Below, in pieces: positions 1 to 8,588 of a stretch of DNA of 64,000 bases. The DNA is from Sphingomonadales bacterium 32-65-25. Its GTDB lineage: Bacteria > Pseudomonadota > Alphaproteobacteria > Sphingomonadales > Sphingomonadaceae. The stretch spans positions 310,001-374,000 of the forward strand of contig NCEU01000001.1 of NCBI GenBank assembly GCA_002280855.1, in the 5' to 3' direction. The notes beneath the pieces were generated by a model that saw only the letters and a list, made by a program, of their open reading frames with translations, was not told the DNA's origin and ran no database searches. Position 1 is the first letter of the stretch. Each line of letters begins with the position of its first letter. The translations under genes and the position numbers were made by a program.

Positions 1-571
1 TGTCAAAGTTGATGCCAACCAGCTGGGCAATCGCCGGCGTGCCGTCGATGTCGGGGATCAGCTTCAGCGTCACCTGGGTGCGCTTGAGCATCGCCTCGAT
101 CTCGCTGAGGTCGTTCGGGCTGCTGTGCTTGTAGACCATGGTGCCACTGGCCACTTTCTGGCCGGCATAGACCAGTTCGCCGGTGAGCGTGTCGCTCTCC
201 GTGACCAGTTTGGGCTGGCCGAACTTCATCGGATAGCCCCAGATCTCGCGACCACCAGCCAGTGGCGGGCAGTTGTCGACATACATCTGGACGAGGAAGT
301 TGCACTTCTCGCCATTCAGCGTGCAGGGAATGGTCTGCACGGCCGCCGAATAGGCGCCAAAGCCTTCGCCGTCGGGCAGATCAAGCCACTGCACCGACAC
401 GATGTCGCCATCGGGCTGCAGCGGTTCAGGCAGCAGCTTGCGGATCATCGCCGGATCGCTGCGATACTGGATGATCATGTACTGGCGGTTGAAGAATTTA
501 TACGGGCCCGTCGGATAGGTCGGGCTCTGCAGCGGCATCGAGCTGAGTTTAAGCACATCCTGCTTGTTCAT
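1..571 (-). CDS. Acetoacetate decarboxylase-family paralogue lacking the Schiff-base lysine (3' end outside window)
   Basis: The visible 190 codons are an acetoacetate decarboxylase-fold protein closely similar to the gene just upstream; the C-terminus lies beyond position 1. It begins at ATG 569-571, 13 bases after the stop of the upstream paralogue, so the two are almost certainly co-transcribed. The active-site stretch reads GREIWGYPMKFG. In the clostridial enzyme and in the neighbouring copy this is a Pro-Lys-Lys motif whose first lysine forms the Schiff base with acetoacetate. Here codon 115 (bases 227-229) is ATG, giving Met115-Lys116. The fold is otherwise well kept, so this looks like a maintained paralogue with altered chemistry or a scaffold role rather than a decaying copy. 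Decarboxylase activity is unlikely. Confidence 0.85.
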   Translation of the reverse strand, partial: MNKQDVLKLSSMPLQSPTYPTGPYKFFNRQYMIIQYRSDPAMIRKLLPEPLQPDGDIVSVQWLDLPDGEGFGAYSAAVQTIPCTLNGEKCNFLVQMYVDNCPPLAGGREIWGYPMKFGQPKLVTESDTLTGELVYAGQKVASGTMVYKHSSPNDLSEIEAMLKRTQVTLKLIPDIDGTPAIAQLVGINFD

Positions 572-584
572 GTCCTGTACCCCC

Positions 585-1340
585 TCAGCCCGCAGCGTCT
601 TTGATGTAATCGAACAGCACGCGGCCGTGCGGCAGCGTCAGATCGGAAACGAAATGCTTGCCGCCAACGATGCGCAGGATCGGCAGATCGGCCACCGGCG
701 CATTCACATGCGGGATCAGCTGCAGCCGGGCCGGGCTGACCCAGACACCCTTCACCGTGATGTTTTCAAGATTATAGGCAACGAGTTGGCAGATCTTCGG
801 GCTGCCATCGACATCGGGGATGATCTTCAGGTTGCACGATGTCTTGGTCATGCCCTTGGCCTGGGCTTCGCAGCCGCCGGGCGCTTCCTGCCACTTGTAG
901 GCCATGGTGCCCATCGCCACCGACTGACCGGCGTACGACAGAGTGCCAGTCAGCGTGTCGGAGGCAACCTCCAGCTTGGGCAGCGCATATTTCTTGGGGA
1001 AGCCCCAGATTTCGCGGCCACCATCGATGGGCGGCTGATCATCCAGATACATCTGGGCGGTATAGTTGATCGGTTCACCATTGAAGGTGCACGGGATCAC
1101 GATACCGCTTTCGGTGTAATCGCCAAAACCCGAGCTGTCGGGCATGCGGATCCATTCGTACAATACATGGTTTTCCGCATTCGGCACCAACGGTTCCGGA
1201 ACCGCGGCGCGCAGCAGCACCGGATCGGTTTCGTAGGTGATGATCATGAATTCGCGGTTGATGAAGCGATAGGGCCCCAGCGGATAGCTGGGTGCAACTG
1301 CCGGCATCGACGGCAGCTTCAAGATTTCTTCAGGTGTCAT
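585..1340 (-). CDS. adc: Acetoacetate decarboxylase
   Basis: A full-length 251-residue protein of the acetoacetate decarboxylase family, expected to convert acetoacetate to acetone and CO2 through a lysine Schiff base. The catalytic Pro-Lys-Lys is intact (GREIWGFPKKYA, Lys116-Lys117). The gene follows the patatin-like hydrolase by 23 bases and precedes the second paralogue by 13, so patatin, adc and the paralogue form a minus-strand operon. Divergently placed 3-hydroxybutyrate dehydrogenase would supply acetoacetate, which suggests a PHB/ketone-body degradation module. Family assignment is firm; the physiological substrate is inferred, because some family members act on other beta-keto acids. 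Confidence 0.88.
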   Translation of the reverse strand: MTPEEILKLPSMPAVAPSYPLGPYRFINREFMIITYETDPVLLRAAVPEPLVPNAENHVLYEWIRMPDSSGFGDYTESGIVIPCTFNGEPINYTAQMYLDDQPPIDGGREIWGFPKKYALPKLEVASDTLTGTLSYAGQSVAMGTMAYKWQEAPGGCEAQAKGMTKTSCNLKIIPDVDGSPKICQLVAYNLENITVKGVWVSPARLQLIPHVNAPVADLPILRIVGGKHFVSDLTLPHGRVLFDYIKDAAG

Positions 1341-1363
1341 GGTTCCCCCGTTGTCACTTTAAA

Positions 1364-2422
1364 TCAGAGAAAGGCGGATTTGACGTCGGTCGACGAGCGC
1401 ACGCCGACATCATCGAAATGTTCGTCCAGCCACTTGCTGGCGCTGGCGCGGCCCACGTCGCGCAGCGTCTTCATGAAACCCCAATCCGGGTTCAGCTTGC
1501 TGGTGACGCCCAGGCTGGTCATGTACTCTTCGTTCATGATCGAATGGATCAGCATACGGCGATGCTTTTCATCGTTCAGCTGGCCATCGTCGATCAGGTG
1601 GCTGACGAAGGCGATCGCCCGCATTTCACGCATCAGGCTCGAGTTGAAGCTGATTTCGTTGATGCGGTTCATGATGTCCTTGGCGGACTTGGGAATCTCG
1701 TTGCGATTGAGCGGGTTGATGTGAACGATCACCACATCGTTGGTCTCGCTGCCATAGATCAACGGGAAGATCGCCGGGTTGCCCATGTAGCCGCCGTCCC
1801 AATAAGCCTCACCTTCGATTTCGACGGTGTGGAACATGAAGGGCAGACAGCCCGAGGCCAGCACCTGATCGGGGCCAATCTCGTGGTTTTCGAACATGCG
1901 CACCTTGCCGGTGCGCACATTGGTGGCCGACAGGAACAGTTTGACCGGGCAGCCTTCGCGCAGCACGTTGAAATCAATCGAGCTTTCCAGCACCTTGCGG
2001 AGCGGATTGATGTTCATCGGGTTGAGTTCATAGGGCGACATGATGCGGGACATGATGTCCATCATCATGAACACCGGACTGTTATCCAGATTGTGATTGT
2101 TCAGCGCCTTGTCGATCCACGACGGCTGCAGCGGCCCCTTGGCGCCTTCATCACTAATCTTCTTCCAGAACTTCTCCAGCTCCTCGCGGGCACCATCGGC
2201 GCCGCCAATGGTCAGGCCATAGCCCAGCACGGTGGCATTCATTGCCCCGGCGCTGGTGGCGCTGACGGCATCGAAGGCGACACGGCCATCTTCGAGCAGG
2301 CGATCAAGCACACCCCAGGCAAAAGCCCCGTGCGCACCGCCACCCTGCAGAGCCAGATTCACTTTCTTGCTGTTTGCGCCCACGACATAGGCGGGCGCAG
2401 CACGCCCGTTACCCGAAACCAT
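1364..2422 (-). CDS. Patatin-like phospholipase/hydrolase
   Basis: A 352-residue patatin-domain serine hydrolase. The glycine-rich oxyanion loop is GGGAHGAF (residues 27-34). The nucleophile elbow is A-T-S-A-G with Ser57, where classical patatins have G-x-S-x-G, and the catalytic aspartate is in the DGG motif (Asp209). The Ser-Asp dyad is therefore complete. No signal peptide is visible, so it should act in the cytoplasm. An AGGA ribosome site lies 5 bases before ATG 2422. It leads the operon with the acetoacetate decarboxylases and sits divergent from 3-hydroxybutyrate dehydrogenase. By context it may release hydroxybutyrate from PHB or lipid granules, but this is inference; membrane phospholipid hydrolysis is equally possible. 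Confidence 0.85.
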   Translation of the reverse strand: MVSGNGRAAPAYVVGANSKKVNLALQGGGAHGAFAWGVLDRLLEDGRVAFDAVSATSAGAMNATVLGYGLTIGGADGAREELEKFWKKISDEGAKGPLQPSWIDKALNNHNLDNSPVFMMMDIMSRIMSPYELNPMNINPLRKVLESSIDFNVLREGCPVKLFLSATNVRTGKVRMFENHEIGPDQVLASGCLPFMFHTVEIEGEAYWDGGYMGNPAIFPLIYGSETNDVVIVHINPLNRNEIPKSAKDIMNRINEISFNSSLMREMRAIAFVSHLIDDGQLNDEKHRRMLIHSIMNEEYMTSLGVTSKLNPDWGFMKTLRDVGRASASKWLDEHFDDVGVRSSTDVKSAFL

Positions 2423-2630
2423 AAAGTCCTATCCCCCAGCACGGCGTTGATTTTGCACCGTGGCGTGGCCATAACCCACCCGGTCAAAGGCAGAGATGAT
2501 GATTCGCCATGGTGGTGGAGACATTTGGGCTGGCAGGCACGCCTTGGGTGGCGCACATCCAGCATGTTTTCGGCCATGCCGTGTGCTGCCGCCATCCCAA
2601 CCTAGACAAGTGAAAAAACGGGGGTTTACC

Positions 2631-3413
2631 ATGCTTAAGGGACTTAATGCGATCGTCACCGGCTCAACCAGCGGGATTGGGCTTGGCATCGCTAACGTGC
2701 TGGCATCAAAGGGTGCCAATCTCGTGATCAACGGTTTCGGCGACGCCGCCGCCATCGAAGCAGAACGCGCCAACCTGGAAGCCAAATATGGCGTCAAGGT
2801 CGTTTACAGCGGTGCCGACATCTCGAAGCCGGCCGATGTGAAGGCGATGGTTGAACTGTGCGTCAGCAGCTTTGGTTCGGTTGATATCCTCGTCAACAAC
2901 GCCGGCATCCAGTACACCGAAAGCGTCGAGAATTTCCCGGCCGAGCGCTGGGATGCCATCATCGCCATCAACCTGTCGGGCATTTTCCATGCCATCCAGG
3001 CGGCGCTGCCGCACATGAAGGCCAAGGGTTTTGGCCGCATCATCAACATCGCCTCGGTGCACGGCCTGATCGGCAGCACCCACAAGGTCGCCTATGTCGC
3101 CGCCAAGCATGGCGTGGTTGGCATGAGCAAGGTGGTTGCGCTGGAAACCGCCGGCAGCGGCATCACCTGCAACACCATCTGCCCGGGCTGGGTGCACACC
3201 CCGCTGGTGCAGAAGCAGATCGAAGCCAAGGCGGCTGAACAGGGCATCAGCATTGAAAAGGCCACCGAGGACCTGCTGATCGCCAAGCAGCCGTCCAAGC
3301 AGTTTGCGACACCGGAACAGATGGGCGAACTCGCCGCTTTCCTGTCCAGCGAAGCTGCTGCCCAGATGACCGGGATCGCTATCCCCGTCGATGGCGGCTG
3401 GACCGCGCAGTAA
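2631..3413 (+). CDS. bdhA: 3-hydroxybutyrate dehydrogenase
   Basis: A 260-residue classical short-chain dehydrogenase that interconverts (R)-3-hydroxybutyrate and acetoacetate with NAD. It shows the Rossmann glycine motif TGSTSGIG (10-17), NNAG (89-92), and the Ser142-Tyr155-Lys159 triad in YVAAKHG. The segment CPGWVHTPLVQKQIEAKA is characteristic of 3-hydroxybutyrate dehydrogenases, as is the length. ATG 2631 is chosen because a GGGGG ribosome site precedes it by about 6 bases; upstream in-frame starts would add unrelated sequence. It is divergent from the patatin/decarboxylase operon and ends in a strong bidirectional hairpin. Confidence 0.93.
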   Translation: MLKGLNAIVTGSTSGIGLGIANVLASKGANLVINGFGDAAAIEAERANLEAKYGVKVVYSGADISKPADVKAMVELCVSSFGSVDILVNNAGIQYTESVENFPAERWDAIIAINLSGIFHAIQAALPHMKAKGFGRIINIASVHGLIGSTHKVAYVAAKHGVVGMSKVVALETAGSGITCNTICPGWVHTPLVQKQIEAKAAEQGISIEKATEDLLIAKQPSKQFATPEQMGELAAFLSSEAAAQMTGIAIPVDGGWTAQ

Positions 3414-3433
3414 CAGGTCTGAAGTACAAAAAG

Positions 3434-3464
3434 CCGGCGCGGCAGCCATTGGTTGCCGCGCCGG
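3434..3464. terminator. Bidirectional intrinsic terminator between bdhA and lolD
   Basis: An 11-bp perfect GC-rich stem (arms 3434-3444 and 3454-3464) with a 9-base loop lies between the convergent bdhA and lolD genes. On the minus strand it is followed by five T residues, and on the plus strand by TTTGCGTTTG, so it probably serves both genes. Confidence 0.85.
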
Positions 3465-3482
3465 TTTGCGTTTGTCGCCAGC

Positions 3483-4181
3483 TCAGTTGGTGATCGCTCC
3501 CTGTTCAGCCACCAGGCGCCCGCCCGAAAGGCTCACCACCCGATCCATCTTCTGTGCAAGTGCGATATTGTGCGTGGCCACCAGTGCCGCCGCGCCTGAC
3601 GAACGGACCAGATCGAGGAAGGCCGCCAGCACCAACTGCGCCGTGGCTTCATCCAGGTTGCCGGTCGGTTCATCGGCCAGCACCAGCGCCGGGCGGTTGG
3701 CCAGCGCGCGCGCCACCGCCACCCGCTGCTGCTCCCCGCCCGACAATTGCGCCGGCTTGTGGGTGAGCCGCGCGCCGAGGCCAAGCGATGTGAGCAGTTC
3801 ATCGGCGCGCACTGCAGCGGCGGCTTCCGGCACACCGGCCACCATCTGAGCCAGCATCACATTCTCGCGCGCGGTGAAATCGGGCAACAGGTGGTGGAAC
3901 TGGTAAACGAAGCCCATCCGCTGCCGGCGGACGCGGGTGCGGCCAAGATCATCAAGGGTACCAACGACTTCGCCGCAAATCCGGATATCACCGGTGAAGC
4001 CGCCTTCCAGCAGACCAACGGCTTGCAGCAGCGTAGACTTGCCGGAACCAGACGGCCCCAGCAGGGCGACGATCTCGCCGGGAGCGACGGTCAAATCAAC
4101 GCCGGCCAGCACATCGATACGGGCGCCGCCCTGTTCGAAACTGCGGGCCAGGCCTGTCACCTGCAGCACCGGCTCACTCAT
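3483..4181 (-). CDS. lolD: Lipoprotein-releasing ABC transporter ATPase LolD
   Basis: A 232-residue ABC ATPase of the MacB/LolD type. Walker A is GPSGSGKST (42-50), the signature LSGGEQQR is at 146-153, and Walker B ends in DEPTGNLD (Asp170, Glu171). It powers extraction of outer-membrane lipoproteins from the inner membrane by the LolC/E permease encoded immediately upstream. Its ATG overlaps the permease stop by 8 bases, which indicates translational coupling. The order proS, lolC/E, lolD is common in Sphingomonadales. Confidence 0.93.
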   Translation of the reverse strand: MSEPVLQVTGLARSFEQGGARIDVLAGVDLTVAPGEIVALLGPSGSGKSTLLQAVGLLEGGFTGDIRICGEVVGTLDDLGRTRVRRQRMGFVYQFHHLLPDFTARENVMLAQMVAGVPEAAAAVRADELLTSLGLGARLTHKPAQLSGGEQQRVAVARALANRPALVLADEPTGNLDEATAQLVLAAFLDLVRSSGAAALVATHNIALAQKMDRVVSLSGGRLVAEQGAITN

Positions 4182-5421
4182 AGCGCAGCACCGTTACCGG
4201 ATCGGTGGAAGCCGCCTTCCACGCCGGATACAGCGTGGCAATGAAACTGAGCAACACGGCGAGAATGACGATGCCGAGTACCTCCATCGGATCGGTCTTG
4301 GCCGGCAGCAGCGTGAGATAACGCACCGACGGGTCCCAGATGTCGGTTCCCGTGAGCCGCGAGACGCCATCGACGATGCCCTGCCGGAAGGTGAGCAGGG
4401 TGAAGCCCAGCACCAGCCCTGCGGCCACCCCGGCCGCACCGATCAGCGTGCCCACGGTCATGAAGATGCGCATCATGGCACCTCGGCTGGCGCCCATGGT
4501 GCGGAGAATGGCGATATCCCGCGTCTTGGCGCGCACCAGCATGATCAGCGAGGAGAGGATGTTGAACACCGCCACGATGATGATGATCGACAGCACCCAG
4601 AACATCACCGTCTGTTCGACCACCAGCGCCGAAAACAGCGCTGAATTGCTGGCCTGCCAGTCGTTGATCACCGCGATGCCGGCCAGTTTCTGGCGCAGCG
4701 GTTCCAATATCGCCTTGGCGCGATCGGGATTGTCGGTCACCACTTCGATCATGCCCACTGCATCATCCAGCCGCAGCAGGGTCTGCGCATCCTCCAGTGG
4801 CATCACGACAAAGGCCTTGTCGTAATCATAGACGCCGACTTCGAACACCGCGACCACGGTGTAGGCGACGATGCGCGGCACCGTGCCGAACGGCGTTGAT
4901 TGGCCGGCCGGGTTGATCAGGCTGATCTGCTCGCCCACGCGCACACCCAGTTGCTGCGCCAGTTGCACGCCTATGGCGACGGTGTTGCCGCCCACCGCCA
5001 GCCCTTCGAGCGAGCCACCCTTGATATTGGCCGCGATATCCGGCGTGGCGCGAATGTCAGCCAGCCGCATGCCGCGCACGATGACGCCTTCAACACGGCC
5101 GCCAACGCTGCCCATCAACGGCTGCTCGATCAGCGGCAGCGCCTGGGTAACCCCGGGCAGCGCCTTGGTATCGGCCATCACCTGCGGCCAGTTTTCCAGC
5201 CGGCCGCCATAGCCCTGCACGACGGCATGGCCATTCAGCCCCAGGATGCGATCGAACAGTTCGGCGCGAAAGCCGTTCATCACGCTCATCACCGCGATCA
5301 ACGCGGCAACGCCCAACGCCACGGCCACCAGGCTGATGCCGGCGACGAGGAAGATGAACCCTTCCCCCTGTCCCGGCATCAAATAGCGCCGGGCGACCAT
5401 GCGTTCGTAGGAGGTGATCAA
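4174..5421 (-). CDS. lolC: Lipoprotein-releasing ABC transporter permease LolC/LolE
   Basis: A 415-residue FtsX/MacB-type permease. The N-terminal segment [20 protein letters not shown] and the following [19 protein letters not shown] are hallmarks of LolC/E. One transmembrane helix precedes a large periplasmic domain, and three helices follow near the C-terminus. TTG 5419-5421 is chosen as start because it overlaps the proS stop (TTGA) and gives the usual family N-terminus; ATG 5397 (MVARRYL) is the alternative, and longer readings would run into proS. A single permease gene is present, so it probably forms a homodimer with LolD, as in other alphaproteobacteria. Confidence 0.9.
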   Translation of the reverse strand: MITSYERMVARRYLMPGQGEGFIFLVAGISLVAVALGVAALIAVMSVMNGFRAELFDRILGLNGHAVVQGYGGRLENWPQVMADTKALPGVTQALPLIEQPLMGSVGGRVEGVIVRGMRLADIRATPDIAANIKGGSLEGLAVGGNTVAIGVQLAQQLGVRVGEQISLINPAGQSTPFGTVPRIVAYTVVAVFEVGVYDYDKAFVVMPLEDAQTLLRLDDAVGMIEVVTDNPDRAKAILEPLRQKLAGIAVINDWQASNSALFSALVVEQTVMFWVLSIIIIVAVFNILSSLIMLVRAKTRDIAILRTMGASRGAMMRIFMTVGTLIGAAGVAAGLVLGFTLLTFRQGIVDGVSRLTGTDIWDPSVRYLTLLPAKTDPMEVLGIVILAVLLSFIATLYPAWKAASTDPVTVLRYE

Positions 5422-6728
5422 ATGCGGCTCACCACGGCGTCGATCGGCACCTCGACCCGTTCGCCGGTGGCACGGCGCTTGAGTTCGACTATGCCATTGG
5501 CCAGGCCTTTGGGCCCGACAATGACCTGCCACGGCAGACCGATCAGATCGGCGGTGGCGAATTTGGCCCCGCCGCGTTCGTCGCGGTCGTCGTACAGCAC
5601 GTCCACACCGGCCGCGGTGAAATCGGCATAGAGCTTGTCGCAGGCCGACTGGCAGGCGGCATCATCAACCCGCAAGTTGATCAGCGCCACCTTGAACGGC
5701 GCCACCGCATCCGGCCAGACGATGCCGGCGTCATCATGGCAGGCTTCGATGATCGCACCGACCAGGCGGGAGACGCCGATGCCGTAGCTGCCCATCAGCG
5801 GCGTGACCGGTGCGCCATCCGATCCCTGCACCGAAACACCCATCGGAGCGGTGTATTTGTCGCCAAAGTAGAACACCTGGCCAACTTCGATGCCCTTCGA
5901 CTGCTGCAAGGCGGCGCCGCAGGCGGCTTCGGCGGCCAGATCGCGTTTTTCATCGGTGGCGGCATAATCGGCGTTCAAGCCATCGATGAAGGAGGACAGC
6001 GCGCCGCGATCATCGGCATTGATGGCGCTGGTGTCGCGGGCCTTCAGCCAATTTTCATGATAGAATACATCGCTTTCACCGGTGGGCGCCAACACGATGA
6101 ATTCGTGGGACAGGTCGCCGCCAATCGGCCCGGTATCGGCCTGCATCGGAATGGCGTTCAGTCCCATGCGCGCAAAGGTGCGCATATAGGCAATGAACAT
6201 GCGGTTATAGCTGTGCCGGGCAGCATCGAAATCCAGATCGAAGCTGTAGGCATCCTTCATCAGGAATTCCCGCCCGCGCAGCACGCCAAAGCGCGGGCGC
6301 ACTTCGTCGCGGAACTTCCACTGGATCTGGTAGATGTTGCGCGGCAGGTCGCGATAGCTCTTGGCGCCGTTCTGGAAGATGGCGGTGAACAGCTCTTCGG
6401 CCGTGGGGCTGAACAGCATTTCACGATCATGGCGATCGGTGATGCGCAGCATTTCCGGGCCATAGGCATCATAGCGCCCCGATTGCTTCCACAAATCGGC
6501 GGATTGGATGGTGGGCATCAGCACTTCGATGGCGCCGGCACGGTCCTGCTCTTCGCGAACGATGCGCTCGATATTGGCCAGCACGCGCTTGCCCAGCGGC
6601 AGCCACGCATAAATGCCTGACGATGTCTGCCGCACCATCGCAGCGCGCAGCATCAGCTGGTGGGAAATCACCTGGGCTTCGCCGGGTGTTTCCTTGAGAA
6701 CGGGCATGAAGTAGCGGGACAGGCGCAC
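5418..6728 (-). CDS. proS: Prolyl-tRNA synthetase, short alphaproteobacterial type
   Basis: A class II synthetase that charges tRNA-Pro in the cytoplasm. Motif 2 ([22 protein letters not shown]) and the C-terminal anticodon-binding domain are clear. At 436 residues it lacks the roughly 180-residue cis-editing insertion of the E. coli enzyme, as usual in Alphaproteobacteria. GTG 6726-6728 ([15 protein letters not shown]) is chosen because related proteins start here; earlier in-frame starts add a non-conserved extension. It leads a minus-strand operon with lolC/E and lolD. Confidence 0.92.
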   Translation of the reverse strand: MRLSRYFMPVLKETPGEAQVISHQLMLRAAMVRQTSSGIYAWLPLGKRVLANIERIVREEQDRAGAIEVLMPTIQSADLWKQSGRYDAYGPEMLRITDRHDREMLFSPTAEELFTAIFQNGAKSYRDLPRNIYQIQWKFRDEVRPRFGVLRGREFLMKDAYSFDLDFDAARHSYNRMFIAYMRTFARMGLNAIPMQADTGPIGGDLSHEFIVLAPTGESDVFYHENWLKARDTSAINADDRGALSSFIDGLNADYAATDEKRDLAAEAACGAALQQSKGIEVGQVFYFGDKYTAPMGVSVQGSDGAPVTPLMGSYGIGVSRLVGAIIEACHDDAGIVWPDAVAPFKVALINLRVDDAACQSACDKLYADFTAAGVDVLYDDRDERGGAKFATADLIGLPWQVIVGPKGLANGIVELKRRATGERVEVPIDAVVSRI

Positions 6729-6811
6729 GGGTTTGTCTCTTTGCAACAGGGCGTCGGATGGATGATGTGGATTGGGCCTTAGCATGGCTGACCGTGAGGG
6801 CAAGCCGGCCA

Positions 6812-6842
6812 TGTATAGCTTAATATTAACCTGCTGTTGCAA
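6812..6842 (-). promoter_or_regulatory. Candidate proS promoter
   Basis: On the minus strand, TTGCAA (6842-6837) and TATACA (6817-6812) are separated by 19 bases, about 85 bases upstream of proS. The spacer holds a perfect 10-bp AT palindrome (TTAATATTAA, 6820-6829). The match to a sigma-70 promoter is moderate and the spacer is slightly long. Confidence 0.35.
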
Positions 6843-6889
6843 CGAAGTCACACTTGGCGAAATCGTTGCCAGGCCACGCATTCTGCGCC

Positions 6890-6918
6890 CTGACAGCGAC
6901 AAAGAATCGGCATATCAC
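6890..6918 (+). promoter_or_regulatory. Candidate promoter for the 6.9-7.2 kb RNA
   Basis: CTGACA (6890-6895), an exact 17-base spacer, then TATCAC (6913-6918) on the plus strand. This predicts a start near 6925 and would drive the structured, terminated RNA that follows. Confidence 0.45.
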
Positions 6919-6924
6919 ATGCCA

Positions 6925-7165
6925 ACGAGTGGGTACCGCGAGGGGCCCGCAAGGACGGATAGGCGGCAGGGTCCATCTCGCACGGAGAGGATCCAGTCGT
7001 CATTCACCGCTGCGCGCCGGTCCGGATCGGGTCAACCGGAGTGGGCTTAGGCTGCGCGCGCCGGCTGGGGCAGATGGGGGCATTGGCCCCGGCCGGCGCC
7101 GAGCGGTGAAAATATATCAGTCTCGTCACGAAGGGCCCGGCCAGGCAAACGGCCGGGCCCTTTTC
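6925..7165 (+). ncRNA. Candidate structured non-coding RNA, family not recognised
   Basis: The 467 bases between proS and the DUF2314 gene contain a self-standing unit: a promoter-like sequence at 6890-6918, a folded body, and a strong intrinsic terminator. Visible helices are a bulged hairpin at about 6970-6994; an outer 8-bp stem 7004-7011/7102-7109 (TCACCGCT with AGCGGTGA) continued through a 2x2 internal loop into a 7-bp stem 7014-7020/7093-7099; and inner hairpins at 7021-7040 and about 7067-7090. A 43-codon reading frame (ATG 6919) lacks a ribosome site and is probably not translated. The sequence does not look like tmRNA, RNase P RNA or SRP RNA. The rod shape recalls 6S RNA, but the zapA/fau neighbourhood usual for 6S is absent. 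A long 5' leader for the next gene is a less likely alternative because of the terminator. Confidence 0.5.
7133..7164 (+). terminator. Intrinsic terminator of the 6.9-7.2 kb RNA
   Basis: A perfect 10-bp stem (GGGCCCGGCC at 7133-7142 with GGCCGGGCCC at 7151-7160), an 8-base loop and four Ts (7161-7164). It lies only 31 bases before the DUF2314 start, so it terminates something starting upstream on the plus strand. Confidence 0.85.
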
Positions 7166-7195
7166 GTTTGTGCTGACTTCAGCCATTCTGCCATC

Positions 7196-7675
7196 ATGAA
7201 GATGCTGATCATCGGGGTCGCGGTGCTTGCCGCCTTGTGGTTGCTGTGGCGGCGCCTGTCGCCACCGGCCGGCATGGTGTTCGATCTCGACGATCCACGC
7301 ATGGAGATCGCCAAGCAAACGGCCCGCGACACGCTGCCGGAATTCTGGGCCGCCTTGGCGGCAGAGGCGCCGGGCGACAGCGATTTCGGCCTGAAGTTCG
7401 ATCTCAACCACGGCCGCGGTCTGCCCGATCGTGAACTGATCTGGGCGACAGGGGTCACCCGGGACGCCGATGGCACCATCCGTGGCCACCTCGCCAACCC
7501 GCCGATCAATCGCGATTTCAGCGCCGGCCAGTCGGTCGTGATCGATCCGGCAACCATCGTTGATTGGTGCTTCTTCCGAAACGACATTGCCCACGGCCAT
7601 CACATCACCCGGCTGATGATCGACCTCAGCCCACCCCGCGATGCCGCACAGGCCCGCAAGCAACTGGGCTGGTAA
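7196..7675 (+). CDS. DUF2314 (YegJ-like) domain protein with N-terminal membrane anchor
   Basis: A 159-residue protein. Residues 1-17 form a hydrophobic helix (MLIIGVAVLAALWLLW) that should anchor it to the membrane or act as a signal. The rest matches the DUF2314 pattern: conserved FGLKFDLN, ELIWA, the segment around NPPINRDFSAGQSVVID, and DIVDW-like IVDWCFF. The function of this family is unknown. ATG 7196 is chosen because it starts the hydrophobic segment; no strong ribosome site precedes it. It stands after a strong terminator and 72 bases before a crotonase gene. Confidence 0.75.
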   Translation: MKMLIIGVAVLAALWLLWRRLSPPAGMVFDLDDPRMEIAKQTARDTLPEFWAALAAEAPGDSDFGLKFDLNHGRGLPDRELIWATGVTRDADGTIRGHLANPPINRDFSAGQSVVIDPATIVDWCFFRNDIAHGHHITRLMIDLSPPRDAAQARKQLGW

Positions 7676-7747
7676 CGCCCCCACCCTTTCATCAGGCCGC
7701 CGCCCTCCGTCCGCCGTGTCACAACCATGGCCAAGGAGGGACACATC

Positions 7748-8530
7748 ATGGCTTACGAACATATCAGCGTCGAACGCGACGGCCGCATCCTGGTGGTGAC
7801 GATCAACCGGCCGGAGCGGATGAACGCGCTGCATCCGCCCGCCAATGCCGAACTGGATACGGCGTTCAACGATTTCGCCGCCGATCCCGATCTTTGGGTG
7901 GCGATCATCACCGGCGCCGGGGAACGCGCCTTTTCCGCCGGCAACGATCTGCGTTGGCAGGCTGAAGGCAATGCCATCACCGTGCCGCCGTCGGGCTTTG
8001 GCGGACTGACCAGCCGCTGGGATCTGGACAAGCCGGTGATTGCCGCAGTGAACGGCGTTGCCATGGGCGGCGGGTTCGAGGTGGCGCTGGCCGCCGACAT
8101 CATCCTGGCATCCGAAAATGCGACCTTCGCCCTGCCCGAACCCAAGGTTGGCCTCGCTGCACTGGCCGGCGGACTGCATCGTCTGCCGCGCGCTATCGGC
8201 GTGTCCCGTGCCATGGCGATGATCCTCACCGCTCGCACGGTTTCGGCCGCCGAGGGCAAGGAACTGGGTTTCGTCACCGAAGTTGTCCCCGCCGCTGATC
8301 TGCTCACGCGCGCCAAGGCGCTGGCGGCGGCCATGTGCGAATTGTCGCCGCTTTCCTTGCGTGCCTCAAAGCAGGCCGTTCTGAAGGGGCTGGAAGAACC
8401 CTCGCTGCGCGCCGCCTATGAAAGCCAGGGCAAGTATTCGGCCGTGCAGGCGTTGTTCCGCAGCGAGGATCTGCGCGAAGGCCCTCTGGCCTTTGCCCAG
8501 AAGCGCAAGCCTGAGTGGAAGGGGCGCTGA
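7748..8530 (+). CDS. Enoyl-CoA hydratase/isomerase (crotonase) family protein
   Basis: A 260-residue crotonase-fold enzyme acting on acyl-CoA thioesters. SAGNDL and the second oxyanion-hole segment GGGFEVALAADI are present. Both glutamates used by hydratases are kept (in GGGFE and in LPEPKVG), so hydration of an enoyl-CoA is plausible. The precise substrate cannot be read from sequence; carnitinyl-CoA or short-chain enoyl-CoA are possibilities. ATG 7748 follows an AAGGAGG site by 8 bases, which settles the start over the in-frame ATG at 7727. An MFS carrier follows by 58 bases. Confidence 0.87.
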   Translation: MAYEHISVERDGRILVVTINRPERMNALHPPANAELDTAFNDFAADPDLWVAIITGAGERAFSAGNDLRWQAEGNAITVPPSGFGGLTSRWDLDKPVIAAVNGVAMGGGFEVALAADIILASENATFALPEPKVGLAALAGGLHRLPRAIGVSRAMAMILTARTVSAAEGKELGFVTEVVPAADLLTRAKALAAAMCELSPLSLRASKQAVLKGLEEPSLRAAYESQGKYSAVQALFRSEDLREGPLAFAQKRKPEWKGR

Positions 8531-8588
8531 CCGACCTGCGTCAACCCACCCGTTGACCGCGCCGCCACCGCAGGGCAGCGGGGCGGCA

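Noticed and set aside
6919..7050. 43-codon ORF inside the 6.9-7.2 kb RNA
   Set aside because: No ribosome site, an Arg/Ser/Gly-rich composition typical of non-coding GC-rich DNA, and it crosses the predicted helices.
6925..7165. 6S RNA identification of the same unit
   Set aside because: A rod-like fold is suggestive, but there is no recognisable central bubble consensus, and the zapA/fau context common for 6S is absent. Left as unassigned.
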